DNA of 49,361 nucleotides from positions 1-49,361 of the forward strand of contig NZ_LABY01000123.1 of the NCBI RefSeq assembly GCF_001043975.1, written 5' to 3'. Source of the DNA: Methylobacterium variabile (lineage in GTDB: Bacteria; Pseudomonadota; Alphaproteobacteria; Rhizobiales; Beijerinckiaceae). Position numbers and translations under genes: made by a program. The notes beneath the pieces were generated by a model, which did not search any database, was not told the DNA's origin, and saw only the letters and a list, made by a program, of their open reading frames with translations. Positions 18,273 through 26,846 of the stretch are shown piece by piece (positions within the stretch are counted from its first letter, which is position 1; each line of letters opens with the position of its first letter).

Positions 18273-19970
18273 TCATGCAACGCGAACAGATTGAAGGAAG
18301 CGATGAACTTCATTCGTGAGATGCTCGGACTGTCGGGAGAGTTCGGACGCGGAGGCGAGAACCTGACTGGCCGCAGCGCCGGTATCTTCCGACGCCTGGG
18401 CGACGCCGACGATGTTCGAGGTTACCTCAGCGGTCCCGGTAGCCGCCTGGGCGACGTTGCGCACGATTTCCTGCGTCGCCGCACTCTGCTCCTCGACCGC
18501 CGAGGCGATGGTCGTGGTCACCACGTTGATCTCGTGAATGCGCGCCGTGATCGAGCCAATGGCTGAGACCGCCTGACCCGTCACACCCTGGATACGTCCG
18601 ATATGCCCTCCGATTTCGTCCGTTGCCCGGGAGGTCTGCGCGGCGAGTTCCTTGACCTCGGCGGCTACTACCGCAAAGCCCCGGCCAGCAGCGCCTGCCC
18701 GAGCCGCCTCAATTGTGGCGTTGAGCGCTAGAAGATTCGTCTGGCTCGCGATCGTCGAGATCAACCCGACGACGTCGCCCACCTTCGTGACGGCCGCGGT
18801 GAGTTCCTCGACAAGAAGCGCAGTGCGATCCGCCTCGCTGACGGCGATCTGAGCGAGGGAAGCCGAGCCATGCACCTGCCTCCCGATCTCCTGGACGGAG
18901 GCACCCAGCTCCTCGGATGCCGCCGCTACGGTGCTGACATTAGACGCTGCCTGCTCGGCCGCTGCTGCAACGGTCGTGGACTGCGAAGCCGTCTCGGCGG
19001 CCGTCGCGGTCATAGTGGAGGCCGTGGCTTGCAACTCGGTCGCAGAGGCAGAGACCATGCCAACGATGCCGCCGATCGCCTGCTCGAAGACGTCGGCGAG
19101 TTCGGCCGTTGCACGTCGGCGCTCGATGGTTGCCGCTTCATCGGCGATGCGCTTGATCTCGGCCTGTTCGGCAGCCTTCTGCGCCACGAGAGCCTTTATA
19201 CCCTCGACCGCCTTGCCGACGAGACCGATCTCGTCTCGCCGGGCCGACTCCTGGATCTTAGCCTCGATGTTGCCCTTGGCCATGCCTTGTAGGACACCAA
19301 CCAAGTTCGAGAGTGGGCGAGTGATGCCGAAGGCTGTAATGTAAAGGGCTATGACGAACGTCAATAACAACCCCGCGATGGCCAACACGATCAGTCGCAT
19401 CGTGGCGGCGTCGGCTTTTTCCTGTGCGTCATGCTTCGCATCTGTCAATTCTCTTGTAAGAATATCAAGGCGAGATTGAACAAATTGCTGAACTTTCGCG
19501 CGAGCGGCAGCGCCCTCAAAAAGAGCGATCTCGCTCGCGGTTGCAGGCTCACTCTTAAGACCTGCTTCGGTCGACCGGTCTAAAATTTTGTAAAACGCTT
19601 CGACTTCTTTTCGCAAATTATTGAGAGTCGAGCGACGCTCAGATGTACCTGCAAGGGTGATAGTTCTATCAATAGCGTTATATGTATTCTTTATCGCTTG
19701 ATCGTAGCGCGCTTTGTAAGCCGCCATTTCGGCCTCGCGCGCCTCGATAATGATGTTGCGATTTTGAACCAGAGCCTCATTCACGTTGATGTGAACGGTC
19801 AGCATGCTTTCGAGTCTGGCAACTTGGACATCAACAATATTTTGAGTTCGATCGCTCAAGGCACTGAAAGTTGCATGAGCATAATAAACCAATCCTGTTG
19901 CAATTGCCGACACAACCGCTAATGGAATTAGAATTTTTGTGACTATCTTGAGATTGGAAAGCCGCAGCAT
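18273..19970 (-). CDS. Membrane chemoreceptor with four-helix sensor
   Basis: This is a 565-residue methyl-accepting chemotaxis protein. The first membrane helix is at about 9-30, a helical periplasmic domain of the 4HB_MCP type at 31-190, the second helix at 191-213, HAMP to about 268, then the signalling coiled coil. The tip [18 protein letters not shown] lies near 408-426, followed by [18 protein letters not shown]. The C-terminus ([12 protein letters not shown]) is nearly identical to that of the receptor at 9717-11414, so the cytoplasmic halves are recent paralogues with exchanged sensors. It signals to CheA/CheW; the ligand is unknown. The small gene at 17939 follows in the same operon. 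Confidence 0.92.
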   Translation of the reverse strand: MLRLSNLKIVTKILIPLAVVSAIATGLVYYAHATFSALSDRTQNIVDVQVARLESMLTVHINVNEALVQNRNIIIEAREAEMAAYKARYDQAIKNTYNAIDRTITLAGTSERRSTLNNLRKEVEAFYKILDRSTEAGLKSEPATASEIALFEGAAARAKVQQFVQSRLDILTRELTDAKHDAQEKADAATMRLIVLAIAGLLLTFVIALYITAFGITRPLSNLVGVLQGMAKGNIEAKIQESARRDEIGLVGKAVEGIKALVAQKAAEQAEIKRIADEAATIERRRATAELADVFEQAIGGIVGMVSASATELQATASTMTATAAETASQSTTVAAAAEQAASNVSTVAAASEELGASVQEIGRQVHGSASLAQIAVSEADRTALLVEELTAAVTKVGDVVGLISTIASQTNLLALNATIEAARAGAAGRGFAVVAAEVKELAAQTSRATDEIGGHIGRIQGVTGQAVSAIGSITARIHEINVVTTTIASAVEEQSAATQEIVRNVAQAATGTAEVTSNIVGVAQASEDTGAAASQVLASASELSRQSEHLTNEVHRFLQSVRVA

Positions 19971-20133
19971 CTCATTACCCTCTTGTGAGGGTTAATTAGT
20001 TGGGCAGCAAACACGAAAGATTGCTTACCGTAACCGTGCATTTCACCGTTAAACGAGGGCAAAATGATGCATGATGCTATGGTCAGAAGCTAATGGTGAC
20101 CCACATCGGATGACCTGCCATACGGCGTCAGGA

Positions 20134-20298
20134 TCAGGCGGGCAGGAGCAAAGTAGCGGCTCCACCCAAGTCCGGCACTTCCGCGCAAGGTGGCCAGTCC
20201 GGGTTCCCTGGCTCGCCCCGCCGGTTCACACAGATGCCGCGCAGCCCAAGTTCATGACGCGCCTTCATGTCCCAGTACATGCCCACCGCCACGTGAAC
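20134..20298 (-). pseudogene. Haloacid dehalogenase-like hydrolase, C-terminal fragment cut by IS3
   Basis: Reading minus from the IS3 left end, the frame gives VHVAVGMYWDMKARHELGL, NRRGEPGNPDWPPCAEVPDL and GGAATLLL, the C-terminus of a type II haloacid dehalogenase or related HAD hydrolase, where the second-to-last motif region carries VGMYWDMKAR. The frame stays open into the IS3 element but those residues are element-derived. The N-terminal catalytic half, including the nucleophile Asp, is not found on the other side of the element within the window, so the gene is dead. Confidence 0.7.
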
Positions 20299-20376
20299 TG
20301 ACCCTGACCCACGAAACTGGTCCGGGCCGAGCGCAAGATTTTCGGGCATTCTGAACCCTGAAGGAGGGTGGATGCC

Positions 20377-20643
20377 ATGCCTCGCAAACGCTTCACGAAC
20401 GAACGGATCGCCTTCGCCCTCAGGTAGGCGGAGAACGGTGCAACAGTGGATGAGGTCTGCCGGAAGATGGGCGTGTCCGAGCCGACCTTTTACCGCTGGA
20501 AGAAGCAGTTCGTCTGCATAGGCATGTCGGAGATCCGACGCCTTAAGCAATTAGAGAACGAGAACAGTAAGCTCAAACCGTTGATCGCCGACCTGACGTT
20601 GGATCGTTCCATGCTGCAGGACGTGCTCAAGCGAAAGTGGTGA
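20377..20643 (+). pseudogene. IS3 OrfA with in-frame stop
   Basis: An ATG at 20377 follows AAGGAGG. The protein MPRKRFTNERIAFALR then hits TAG at 20425-20427 where related proteins have Gln (CAG), and continues AENGATVDEVCRKMGV and SEPTFYRWKKQF, the HTH of IS3-family OrfA, then a leucine-zipper region to the TGA at 20641-20643. The single lesion removes the DNA-binding protein. Confidence 0.8.
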
Positions 20644-21477
20644 GGCCCGCCGTTCGCCGCGAGGTCGCCGGTCATCTGCAGGTGACCTACGGCATCAGCG
20701 AGTGGAGGGCCTGCCAGGCTACCGGCTTCGGCCGCTCGTCCCAGCGCTACAGGACCCGCTCGGATCCACAGGTAGCGCTGCGCATGCGGCTGAAGGAGTT
20801 GGCAGCTACGCGGGTCCGCTACGGCTACCGGCGACTGCACGTCCTGTTGCGGCGGGAGGGTTGGATCGTGAACCACAAGCGCACCTACCGGCTCTACCGG
20901 GACGAGGGGCTGTCGATCCGGCCCAAGCTGCCCAAGCGCAAGCGGGCCTGGCGCTACCGGCAAGGGTGGTCCGCCATCAGCGGCCCCAACGAGGTCTGGG
21001 CGATGGACTTCGTGTCCGATGGCCTCTTCGACGGACGTCCGTTCCGGATCCTGACCGTGGTGGACTGCCACACGCGACAGGCGCTCTCGCTGACACCGAG
21101 AGCCACCTTCCGCGCCTTCCAGGTCGTGGAGGTTCTCGACGCGCTGATCCGGCTCCGCGGGAGATCCAAAAGCCTGCGGGTGGACAATGGGCTTGAATGT
21201 GCCGGGCGGATGCTCGACCAATGGGCTGACCTGAACGGGGTCGAGATCGACTTCTCCCGTCCGGGCAAGCCGACGGACAACGCCTACATCGAGGCATTCA
21301 ACGGCCGCCTACGGGCAGAATGTCTGAATGCGTCGTGGTTCTTGTCGCTCGCCGATGCCCGCGCGCATTGAGGAATGGAGGTGCCGCTACAACGAGGACC
21401 GACCCCACACGGCCCTGGGCGGCTTGACGCCTCGAGCCTTTGCCAACCAAGCTGTCACAGCCCGAGAACTTGCATAG
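20637..21477 (+). pseudogene. IS3 OrfB (DDE transposase) with frameshift
   Basis: The frame opens at GTG 20637, overlapping orfA by seven bases. It carries the integrase-type core: WAMDFVSDG (first Asp), RVDNGLE (second Asp) and NAYIEAFNGRLRAECL (Glu). At about 21365 a one-base shift turns the expected LADARARIEEWR into LADARAH and a stop; the shifted frame continues CRYNEDRPHTALGGLTPRAF and ends at TAG 21475-21477. The catalytic triad is intact, but the C-terminus is lost. Confidence 0.85.
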
Positions 21478-21662
21478 GCCGTGGACCACAAACCGGGGCA
21501 GGACCACGTCGGCTCAAAGCCATACTTCAGGGCGGACCACTCCGATGGAGGCTGACCAGCGCTCGACACGGCTCTACCCGGCAACATCATCCGCTGCTGG
21601 ACCGCGCGAAGCCCCGCCCCGCAGGGCAGAGCTACGGCGAATTCACGATGGGAGACCTTACG

Positions 21663-22115
21663 TCAACTGGCGAGCTTTTGTCCCTGACGACGGCTCACCT
21701 CAAATTCTTGGAGATCCAGCGCGAGGCCAATGATCTGCTCAGACTTGAGGCGGCTAGGCTCCAGCGGACCGCCGAACCCGTGCTGCAGGTAGACTTCCTG
21801 TACCTCGGGCGTGCGCATCGCCCCACCCATGGTCCAGTTCGGAAACAGCCTGCCCTGAACGTCACGTACATTAATGATCGTTGCTGCCGAGTGCCGATTA
21901 TCCCAACCGATCCGGTTGTAAGTCTCCATCACCTTGGCGCGCTCGCCCTCCAGGACCTGCACGAACCAGGTTTTGTCAAAGATCAGGAAGCCCGTGATCC
22001 CATCGCGGCTGTTGTTGCGCTGAGACACGGAGAGGATCTCGCGCATGTTCGTCAGCATGGCGCGGTCGCCACCCGACACCGTGTTGCGGCTGTAGTAGAC
22101 GAGCTGGTGGATCAT
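21663..22115 (-). CDS. BLUF-domain blue-light sensor
   Basis: This 150-residue single-domain BLUF protein binds FAD and senses blue light. Key residues: Tyr7 in LVYYSR, Asn34/35 in RNNSRDGITGFLIF, Gln53 in WFVQVLEGE and Trp94 in FPNWTMG; these form the Tyr-Gln-Trp network around the flavin. No output domain is attached, so it must act through a partner. An EAL phosphodiesterase is encoded 730 bases away on the same strand (22849), and BLUF-EAL fusions such as BlrP1 and YcgF make this pairing attractive. The 100 bases between it and the IS3 element hold nothing recognisable. Confidence 0.93.
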   Translation of the reverse strand: MIHQLVYYSRNTVSGGDRAMLTNMREILSVSQRNNSRDGITGFLIFDKTWFVQVLEGERAKVMETYNRIGWDNRHSAATIINVRDVQGRLFPNWTMGGAMRTPEVQEVYLQHGFGGPLEPSRLKSEQIIGLALDLQEFEVSRRQGQKLAS

Positions 22116-22342
22116 CGACTTGGTGCCTTGCTACTGATGTCGGGCTGATTATCAAGTGATACAGTGTGGCCAACGCCATTTACGTGGTGGTCCCTTACAC
22201 TTGACTGTCGGAATATGCTCGACAACCTACTAATAATATATGAATAAGACCCTAGGTGTCAGGCGCGACGGAACTCGTTCTGGAAAGAAAGACTTAACGA
22301 ATTCTGAATTACCTAAATTCGTGCGACAGGAGGCGCCGGGCT

Positions 22343-22816
22343 GTGACCATTGTAGATCTCGTCAGGCTGTTCGCTGAGCCGCTCAGCACGGCGATCGTCA
22401 TGACCGACATTGATCTGGAGCGTCCTGGCCCAACGATCCTTTACACCAATCCGGCGTTCGCACGCATGAGCGGTTACGCCGCTGCGGAGATGCTCGGAGC
22501 CTCGCCCAGGCTGTTACAGGGACCGGGGACCAGCATGCAGCAAACCCGCATGATCGCACGCAAACTACGCGCAGAAGGCCGGTTTCATGGCGTTCTGCAG
22601 AACTACCGCAGCTCGGGTGAAGCCTACCTGTGTGAGATCGACGTGCGGCCGATCCTCGACGGAGGTGGCAAGCCCCTAGCGTTTCTCGCGTTTGAGCGAG
22701 AGGTGGTGCGCCGTCGAGGCAGGCCGTCGCGCGACCCACATGGACGCTACCGCCCTATCGTTCCTGAGACCTTCGATGTGGGCGGGATGTGTGGTGCGCC
22801 CGCCCTCTTTGCTTGA
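22343..22816 (+). CDS. LOV-like PAS protein lacking the photoactive Cys
   Basis: This 157-residue protein has one PAS domain of the LOV type: TILYTNPAFARMSGY, then EMLGASPRLLQGPGTS where a true LOV domain reads GxNCRFLQG. Asn-Cys is replaced by Ser54-Pro55, so the cysteinyl-flavin adduct cannot form. Later LOV-like pieces (NYRSSGEAYLCEIDVRPI, then FLAFEREV) are present. The last 40 residues (RRRGRPSRDPHGRYRP) are basic and unassigned. The start is GTG at 22343, set by AGGAGG at 22328-22333 nine bases upstream. It is divergent from the BLUF gene with a 227-base shared spacer. It may still bind flavin or another ligand. Confidence 0.8.
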   Translation: MTIVDLVRLFAEPLSTAIVMTDIDLERPGPTILYTNPAFARMSGYAAAEMLGASPRLLQGPGTSMQQTRMIARKLRAEGRFHGVLQNYRSSGEAYLCEIDVRPILDGGGKPLAFLAFEREVVRRRGRPSRDPHGRYRPIVPETFDVGGMCGAPALFA

Positions 22817-22848
22817 GAGGCGTGTACCTTTCGATGCGAGCGACAGCT

Positions 22849-23637
22849 TCAAGCCGCCTGCGGCTCCACGGCTGTAACGGAGACGCTGTCACTCATACAC
22901 CGAACAGCGGGCAGAGCCGCGAGTGCTGGCTTGGCGAACAGGTAGCCCTGAAACAAGTCGATGCCCGCCGCGCGCAGCGCCATCAGTTCGGCCTCGGTCT
23001 CGACGCCCTCGGCCAGCACCGTCACGCCCAGCTCCCTCGCCATGGTGGTCACGCAGGCGATGATGATCTGACGCGCCGGCGACTGAGCAACACCACGGAT
23101 CAATTCCATGTCCAGCTTGATCAGGTCGGGCTGGAAGCTCGCAAGCAAGTTTAATCCGGCGTAGCCTGCACCGAAGTCATCTAGCGCGGTCGAGAACCCG
23201 TGCTTGCGGTACTCTGTGATGATCCGCTGCACATGGCCCACATCGGCCATGCGCTCGTTCTCGGTGAACTCGAACATGATTTGCTGGTGAGAAAAACCAA
23301 CGCGGCGTGCCGCTTCCAGCGTCGCGCGGATACAGGCAGCCGGCTCGTAGACGGCATTGGGCATGAAGTTGATAGATAACCTGGTCTCTGTATCAGGGAA
23401 CAAGGCTCCGGCGAGTTCGATCGCGCGCACGCGACAGGCCTGATCGAACTTGTAGCGGTTGCTCTCGTTGACCTGTCCGAGGACCCAACCCGCACCCTCG
23501 CCTGCTTCTCCCCGAACCAAGGCTTCATAGCCCCAGACTCTGTCGCGGGAGACATCAATGATCGGCTGAAAAGCCATTGTGAAGCCGAACGGTAGGGGCG
23601 CGCCATCCCTGCAGCCCTGACATCCCGTTTTGCTCAT
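22849..23637 (-). CDS. EAL-domain c-di-GMP phosphodiesterase
   Basis: This 262-residue stand-alone EAL protein should hydrolyse c-di-GMP to pGpG. Motifs: YEALVRG (EAL at 38-40), LSINFMPN, MFEFTENE, ALDDFGAGYAG, IKLDMELIRG, AEGVETEAE and QGYLFAKP. All the metal-binding Glu, Asn, Asp-Asp and the Lys and Gln are visible, so it should be active. The N-terminus has a CQGC pair (6-9), seen in related EAL proteins of the BLUF-linked group. It follows the PAS-PAS chemoreceptor gene (23807) on the same strand with a 169-base gap, and lies two genes from the BLUF sensor. Confidence 0.93.
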   Translation of the reverse strand: MSKTGCQGCRDGAPLPFGFTMAFQPIIDVSRDRVWGYEALVRGEAGEGAGWVLGQVNESNRYKFDQACRVRAIELAGALFPDTETRLSINFMPNAVYEPAACIRATLEAARRVGFSHQQIMFEFTENERMADVGHVQRIITEYRKHGFSTALDDFGAGYAGLNLLASFQPDLIKLDMELIRGVAQSPARQIIIACVTTMARELGVTVLAEGVETEAELMALRAAGIDLFQGYLFAKPALAALPAVRCMSDSVSVTAVEPQAA

Positions 23638-23806
23638 CGTCGTAGCCTCTGCCGTTGCACGGCAACGCTACTGGCCGGGAGTAAAGCTTCTGCGAAGTTT
23701 CAGGCCCGCGTGTGCGATCGGCGCCTCGCGGACGTCGTGAATTGAGCAACCAGCGCCGAGATCTCGACGCCAGCGGATCCCGTTGTGGCACGCCGTTGTC
23801 AAACCT

Positions 23807-25279
23807 TCAGGCCGCTGCAGATGCCTCCCGCACGTTAGCCGTGGAGCGGTCAACCTGCTCCGCTGCCTGGGCGATCGCCTCCATGCTCCCGGCCAGGCTG
23901 TTGGCCCCGCGCGAGGCGGTTTGCATCGAGGCTGACATCTCGTGCGTGACCGCCGCCTGCTCCTCGACCGCCGCAGCAATCGCCGTCGCGACCTGATCGA
24001 GGGTGCGGATCGTGCCCTGGATCGCGCGGATTGCGTCGACTGCCTGCTGGGTCGCCCCTTGTGTCGCGCCAATCTGCTGCCGGATTTGGTCGGTCGCCTT
24101 GCTGGTCTGCTCGGCGAGCTGCTTGACCTCCTGAGCCACCACCGCAAAGCCGCGCCCGGCCTCGCCCGCGCGTGCCGCCTCAATGGTGGCGTTCAGCGCC
24201 AGCAAGTTCGTTTGGCTCGCGATAGCCTGGATCAAGGCAACCACCTCGCCGATGCGCGAGGCTTGCTGGCTCAGGCCCGACACGATCGTGCCGGTCTCCT
24301 GCGCCTGCGTGACGGCCTGCGCGGCGATCTGCGAGGCGTGCTGCACCTGATGGCTGATCTCGGACACGGAGGCGGACAACTCTTCCGCGCCCGAGGCCAC
24401 AGCCTGAATGTCGCTAGAGACCTGGTGGACTGTGCGGGCAGCGGCCACCGTTTGTGTCGTCACACCGTGCACAGCCTCGCTGATCGCGTTCAGGTCCTCG
24501 CTGATGGCGTGAGCTTTCTCAGCGCGGCGCCGGCGTTCATGCACCTGCCCTGTCACGTCGGTGGCGAACTTCACCACTTTGACCAGGCGCCCGTCATCGT
24601 CACGGATCGGGTTGTAGGTGGCCTGGATGAACACCTCGCGGTTGCCCTTAGCGAGGCGCCGGTACTCGCCGGCCTGATACTCGCCGCGACCAAGCGCGGC
24701 CCAAAACTCGCGATAGGCTGCGCTCTCTCGCTCCACTGGATCGACGAAAATCCGGTGGTGCTGGCCCTGGATCTTATTCAGCTCATAGGCGACAACAGAG
24801 AGGAAATTGGTGTTGGCATCAAGGATGGTGCCGTCCGGAGTGAAGGCAATCACGGCTTGCGAGCGATGCAGAGCTGCAACCTGTCCCTCAGTGTCAATGC
24901 TGCGCGTCTTCTGCGCTGTGATGTCAGATGCGTAGACAACGATGTGCATCGGTTTGCCATTGCGCCCGAGCACAGGATTGTAAGAGGCGAGGACCCAGAT
25001 CTCCTGGCCGCCTTTAGCGAGTCGCTTGAACTCGCGAGTCTGCGGCTCGCCTGCGCGCAGACTGGCCCAGAACGCCTCCGCCTTAGTACCCTCGCGCTCG
25101 GCAGTGGGCACTAGCATGCTGTGCGACTTGCCGACCAGCTCCTCTAGGCTGTAGCCGACGAGCGCGAGAAAGTTCCTGTTGGCGTTCTGGATGGTGCCGT
25201 CGAGGCTGAGTTCGAGGCATGCCCGCGAGCGATTGATAGCGTCGATGAGGGCGCGCAGCCCGGACCGAAACAGTGACAT
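23807..25279 (-). CDS. Soluble PAS-PAS chemoreceptor (Aer-like)
   Basis: This 490-residue protein has no membrane helix. Two PAS domains (about 12-125 and 135-245; each with a YNPVLGRNG or YNPIRDDDG segment and ending in DIT or DVT) precede the MCP coiled coil (250-490). The tip [18 protein letters not shown] lies near 350-368, followed by [18 protein letters not shown]. Such proteins often hold heme or FAD in PAS and report redox or oxygen to CheA; the cofactor cannot be read from sequence. The ATG at 25279 has the natural start [20 protein letters not shown]. Confidence 0.9.
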   Translation of the reverse strand: MSLFRSGLRALIDAINRSRACLELSLDGTIQNANRNFLALVGYSLEELVGKSHSMLVPTAEREGTKAEAFWASLRAGEPQTREFKRLAKGGQEIWVLASYNPVLGRNGKPMHIVVYASDITAQKTRSIDTEGQVAALHRSQAVIAFTPDGTILDANTNFLSVVAYELNKIQGQHHRIFVDPVERESAAYREFWAALGRGEYQAGEYRRLAKGNREVFIQATYNPIRDDDGRLVKVVKFATDVTGQVHERRRRAEKAHAISEDLNAISEAVHGVTTQTVAAARTVHQVSSDIQAVASGAEELSASVSEISHQVQHASQIAAQAVTQAQETGTIVSGLSQQASRIGEVVALIQAIASQTNLLALNATIEAARAGEAGRGFAVVAQEVKQLAEQTSKATDQIRQQIGATQGATQQAVDAIRAIQGTIRTLDQVATAIAAAVEEQAAVTHEMSASMQTASRGANSLAGSMEAIAQAAEQVDRSTANVREASAAA

Positions 25280-25897
25280 GGACGCGTCCTCGCCTGCAGC
25301 GACAATAGCGCTGCGAGAAGCGGGATGTTTATTGGCTGAGATTAAAACAACAGTTAAATCTGCTCTGCGGCATCCCTGGACAATCTTATGTCTTTGAGGT
25401 TACATCATGTGACTTGGTCGTGTTTCAAATCGCTGGACGTGGCAGTGTTCGACTTATCTCGATTTGGAACAAAAGGGGTTTTAAATAGAACAAAACTACT
25501 AACGGTTAAACTGCCAAGCTCGGAATCCGTGGAACCCCTTCACGACCGATTGGAGTCACAGGATCCATGATGCGAAGAGTTCGGGTTTGCTCTTATACCT
25601 TGAAATAGGTACACGGGCACCAGGTTGAATTGAATAGGAACCACTCTGGTGCCTTCCCGTTGACAGCCAACAGATCTCCTTCGTTCACACCTTTATCCTC
25701 GCCGGCGGCCGCCGAGAGAGACTTTTTCGTGCTGCCCTCCTTCGGTTATGATACATTTGGACTGACCACTAGGGACTACTGGAGTTTCAATATAGAACAC
25801 ATAAATGACAAATAGAAGAAAAAACCAAACCACATCTCACGCACTGAATTGCTCGGAGGGGCTGGTGTGCGGGTTGCAAGGTGACGGCCTGCGAGAG
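25280..25897. other. Gene-poor stretch
   Basis: I see no supportable gene. Frames of 60 codons at 25388-25570 and 25630-25815 lack ribosome-binding sites and known motifs. Composition is mixed and less GC-rich than the flanks. Confidence 0.5.
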
Positions 25898-26155
25898 TTA
25901 CCCAGGCCGCGCCAGCAGGATGGCCGTTCGGACTGCCATCCGCCTCTGCTCGAACGAGAAGCCTGGCACTGTGACGAAAATCCTAGCCCATTGGTTCTCC
26001 TCAACGGCCGCGGCAACGTCGAGGAAGATCCCGGGCGCCATCTTGCACGAACCCGCAGTTGGCCCGGCCAGGTAGGCCAAGGCAGCTGCATCCACCTGCG
26101 CGTCCGTGACGATCCCACTCCTGACGAGTGCCCCGATGGTGCGGGCGTTGGGCAT
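25898..26155 (-). CDS. Small protein of unknown function
   Basis: This 85-residue frame looks natural: MPNARTIGALVRSGIVTDAQ, then AALAYLAGPTAGSCKMAPG and FVTVPGFSFEQRRMAVRTAI. A CCTCCAG stretch precedes the ATG but no strong ribosome-binding site. No family recognised. The frame on the opposite strand is less protein-like. It stands alone among spacers. Confidence 0.5.
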   Translation of the reverse strand: MPNARTIGALVRSGIVTDAQVDAAALAYLAGPTAGSCKMAPGIFLDVAAAVEENQWARIFVTVPGFSFEQRRMAVRTAILLARPG

Positions 26156-26298
26156 GATGTAGACTGGAGGTAGCGACTTGCGAGGGGTGATCGAGCTTGA
26201 GGCAGCTCAACGCCTCGTCTGACGCCGGTGTTCCTGTACGGAGCATGCCTGTGCAAACCAGCACAGTAGAGCCGGACTGCCGGAAAGGCGCGCCCGGG

Positions 26299-26526
26299 TC
26301 ATGCTCGACCTTGCACCGCGCCGGCCGGCTCGTCACTCTGGTAGGGGATGGTCAAGCGTCGGTCGTGCCGTTGTGCTGCCTCATCCCGCCCATGCGTCGC
26401 CAGCGTCGCCGCGATCTCGCGCAGTAATATCGCCGCGCCTTCGGACGGACTTGCCGGAAACGGTATCACGAGCCCGCGCGGTGGAGCCGACGGCTCCACA
26501 CGCCTGAGCGAAGCCGAAATCCGCAT
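26299..26526 (-). CDS. Small hypothetical protein
   Basis: A 75-residue frame: a basic start (MRISASLRRVEP), a Pro-rich turn (APPRGLVIPFPASPSEG) and one helix (AAILLREIAATLATHGRDEA). Codon use fits the GC-rich genes. It is transcribed away from the hybrid kinase, 320 bases upstream of its start. No family recognised; overlapping plus-strand frames are less convincing. Between it and the kinase I see only spacer. Confidence 0.35.
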   Translation of the reverse strand: MRISASLRRVEPSAPPRGLVIPFPASPSEGAAILLREIAATLATHGRDEAAQRHDRRLTIPYQSDEPAGAVQGRA

Positions 26527-26846
26527 CGCGAAGCAATCGATCGGCTCAAGTACAGGATCTCGTATGAATTCGGCCCGGCCAGTCGATCAGGCTCTCGCGA
26601 GGAGACGATGCCGGGCAGCGTGTTCGGCCGCCTGCCGAAACCCCGCGGTATGGAAGTCCGCGACGTGAGCGTCGCTGCTGATGGTCCGGGCACCCGTTGG
26701 GGCGGATTTGCGTCCGAGCCATCTTGAGGGCATGAACCCGCGCCCCAGTTAGCATGACGCACCGATATCGCGTTCACGAAGAGGCGTCCGATCCAGCGCC
26801 GATGCATGTCCGTGGGCTGGCCTCGTCGTACCCCAGCGGAAATTCC

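Larger units (their letters stand above)
20299..21558 (+). mobile_element. Inactive IS3-family element (IS407-like)
   Basis: The 1260-base element has imperfect terminal inverted repeats: TGACCCTGACCCACG... at 20299 and its inverted counterpart ending at 21558, with about 17 of 29 matching and a shared inner TGGTCCG. It has the two-frame organisation of IS3 (orfA, then orfB). A stop codon breaks orfA and a frameshift breaks orfB, so it cannot move unaided. I see no matching direct target repeat at the two ends, consistent with age or rearrangement. Confidence 0.75.
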
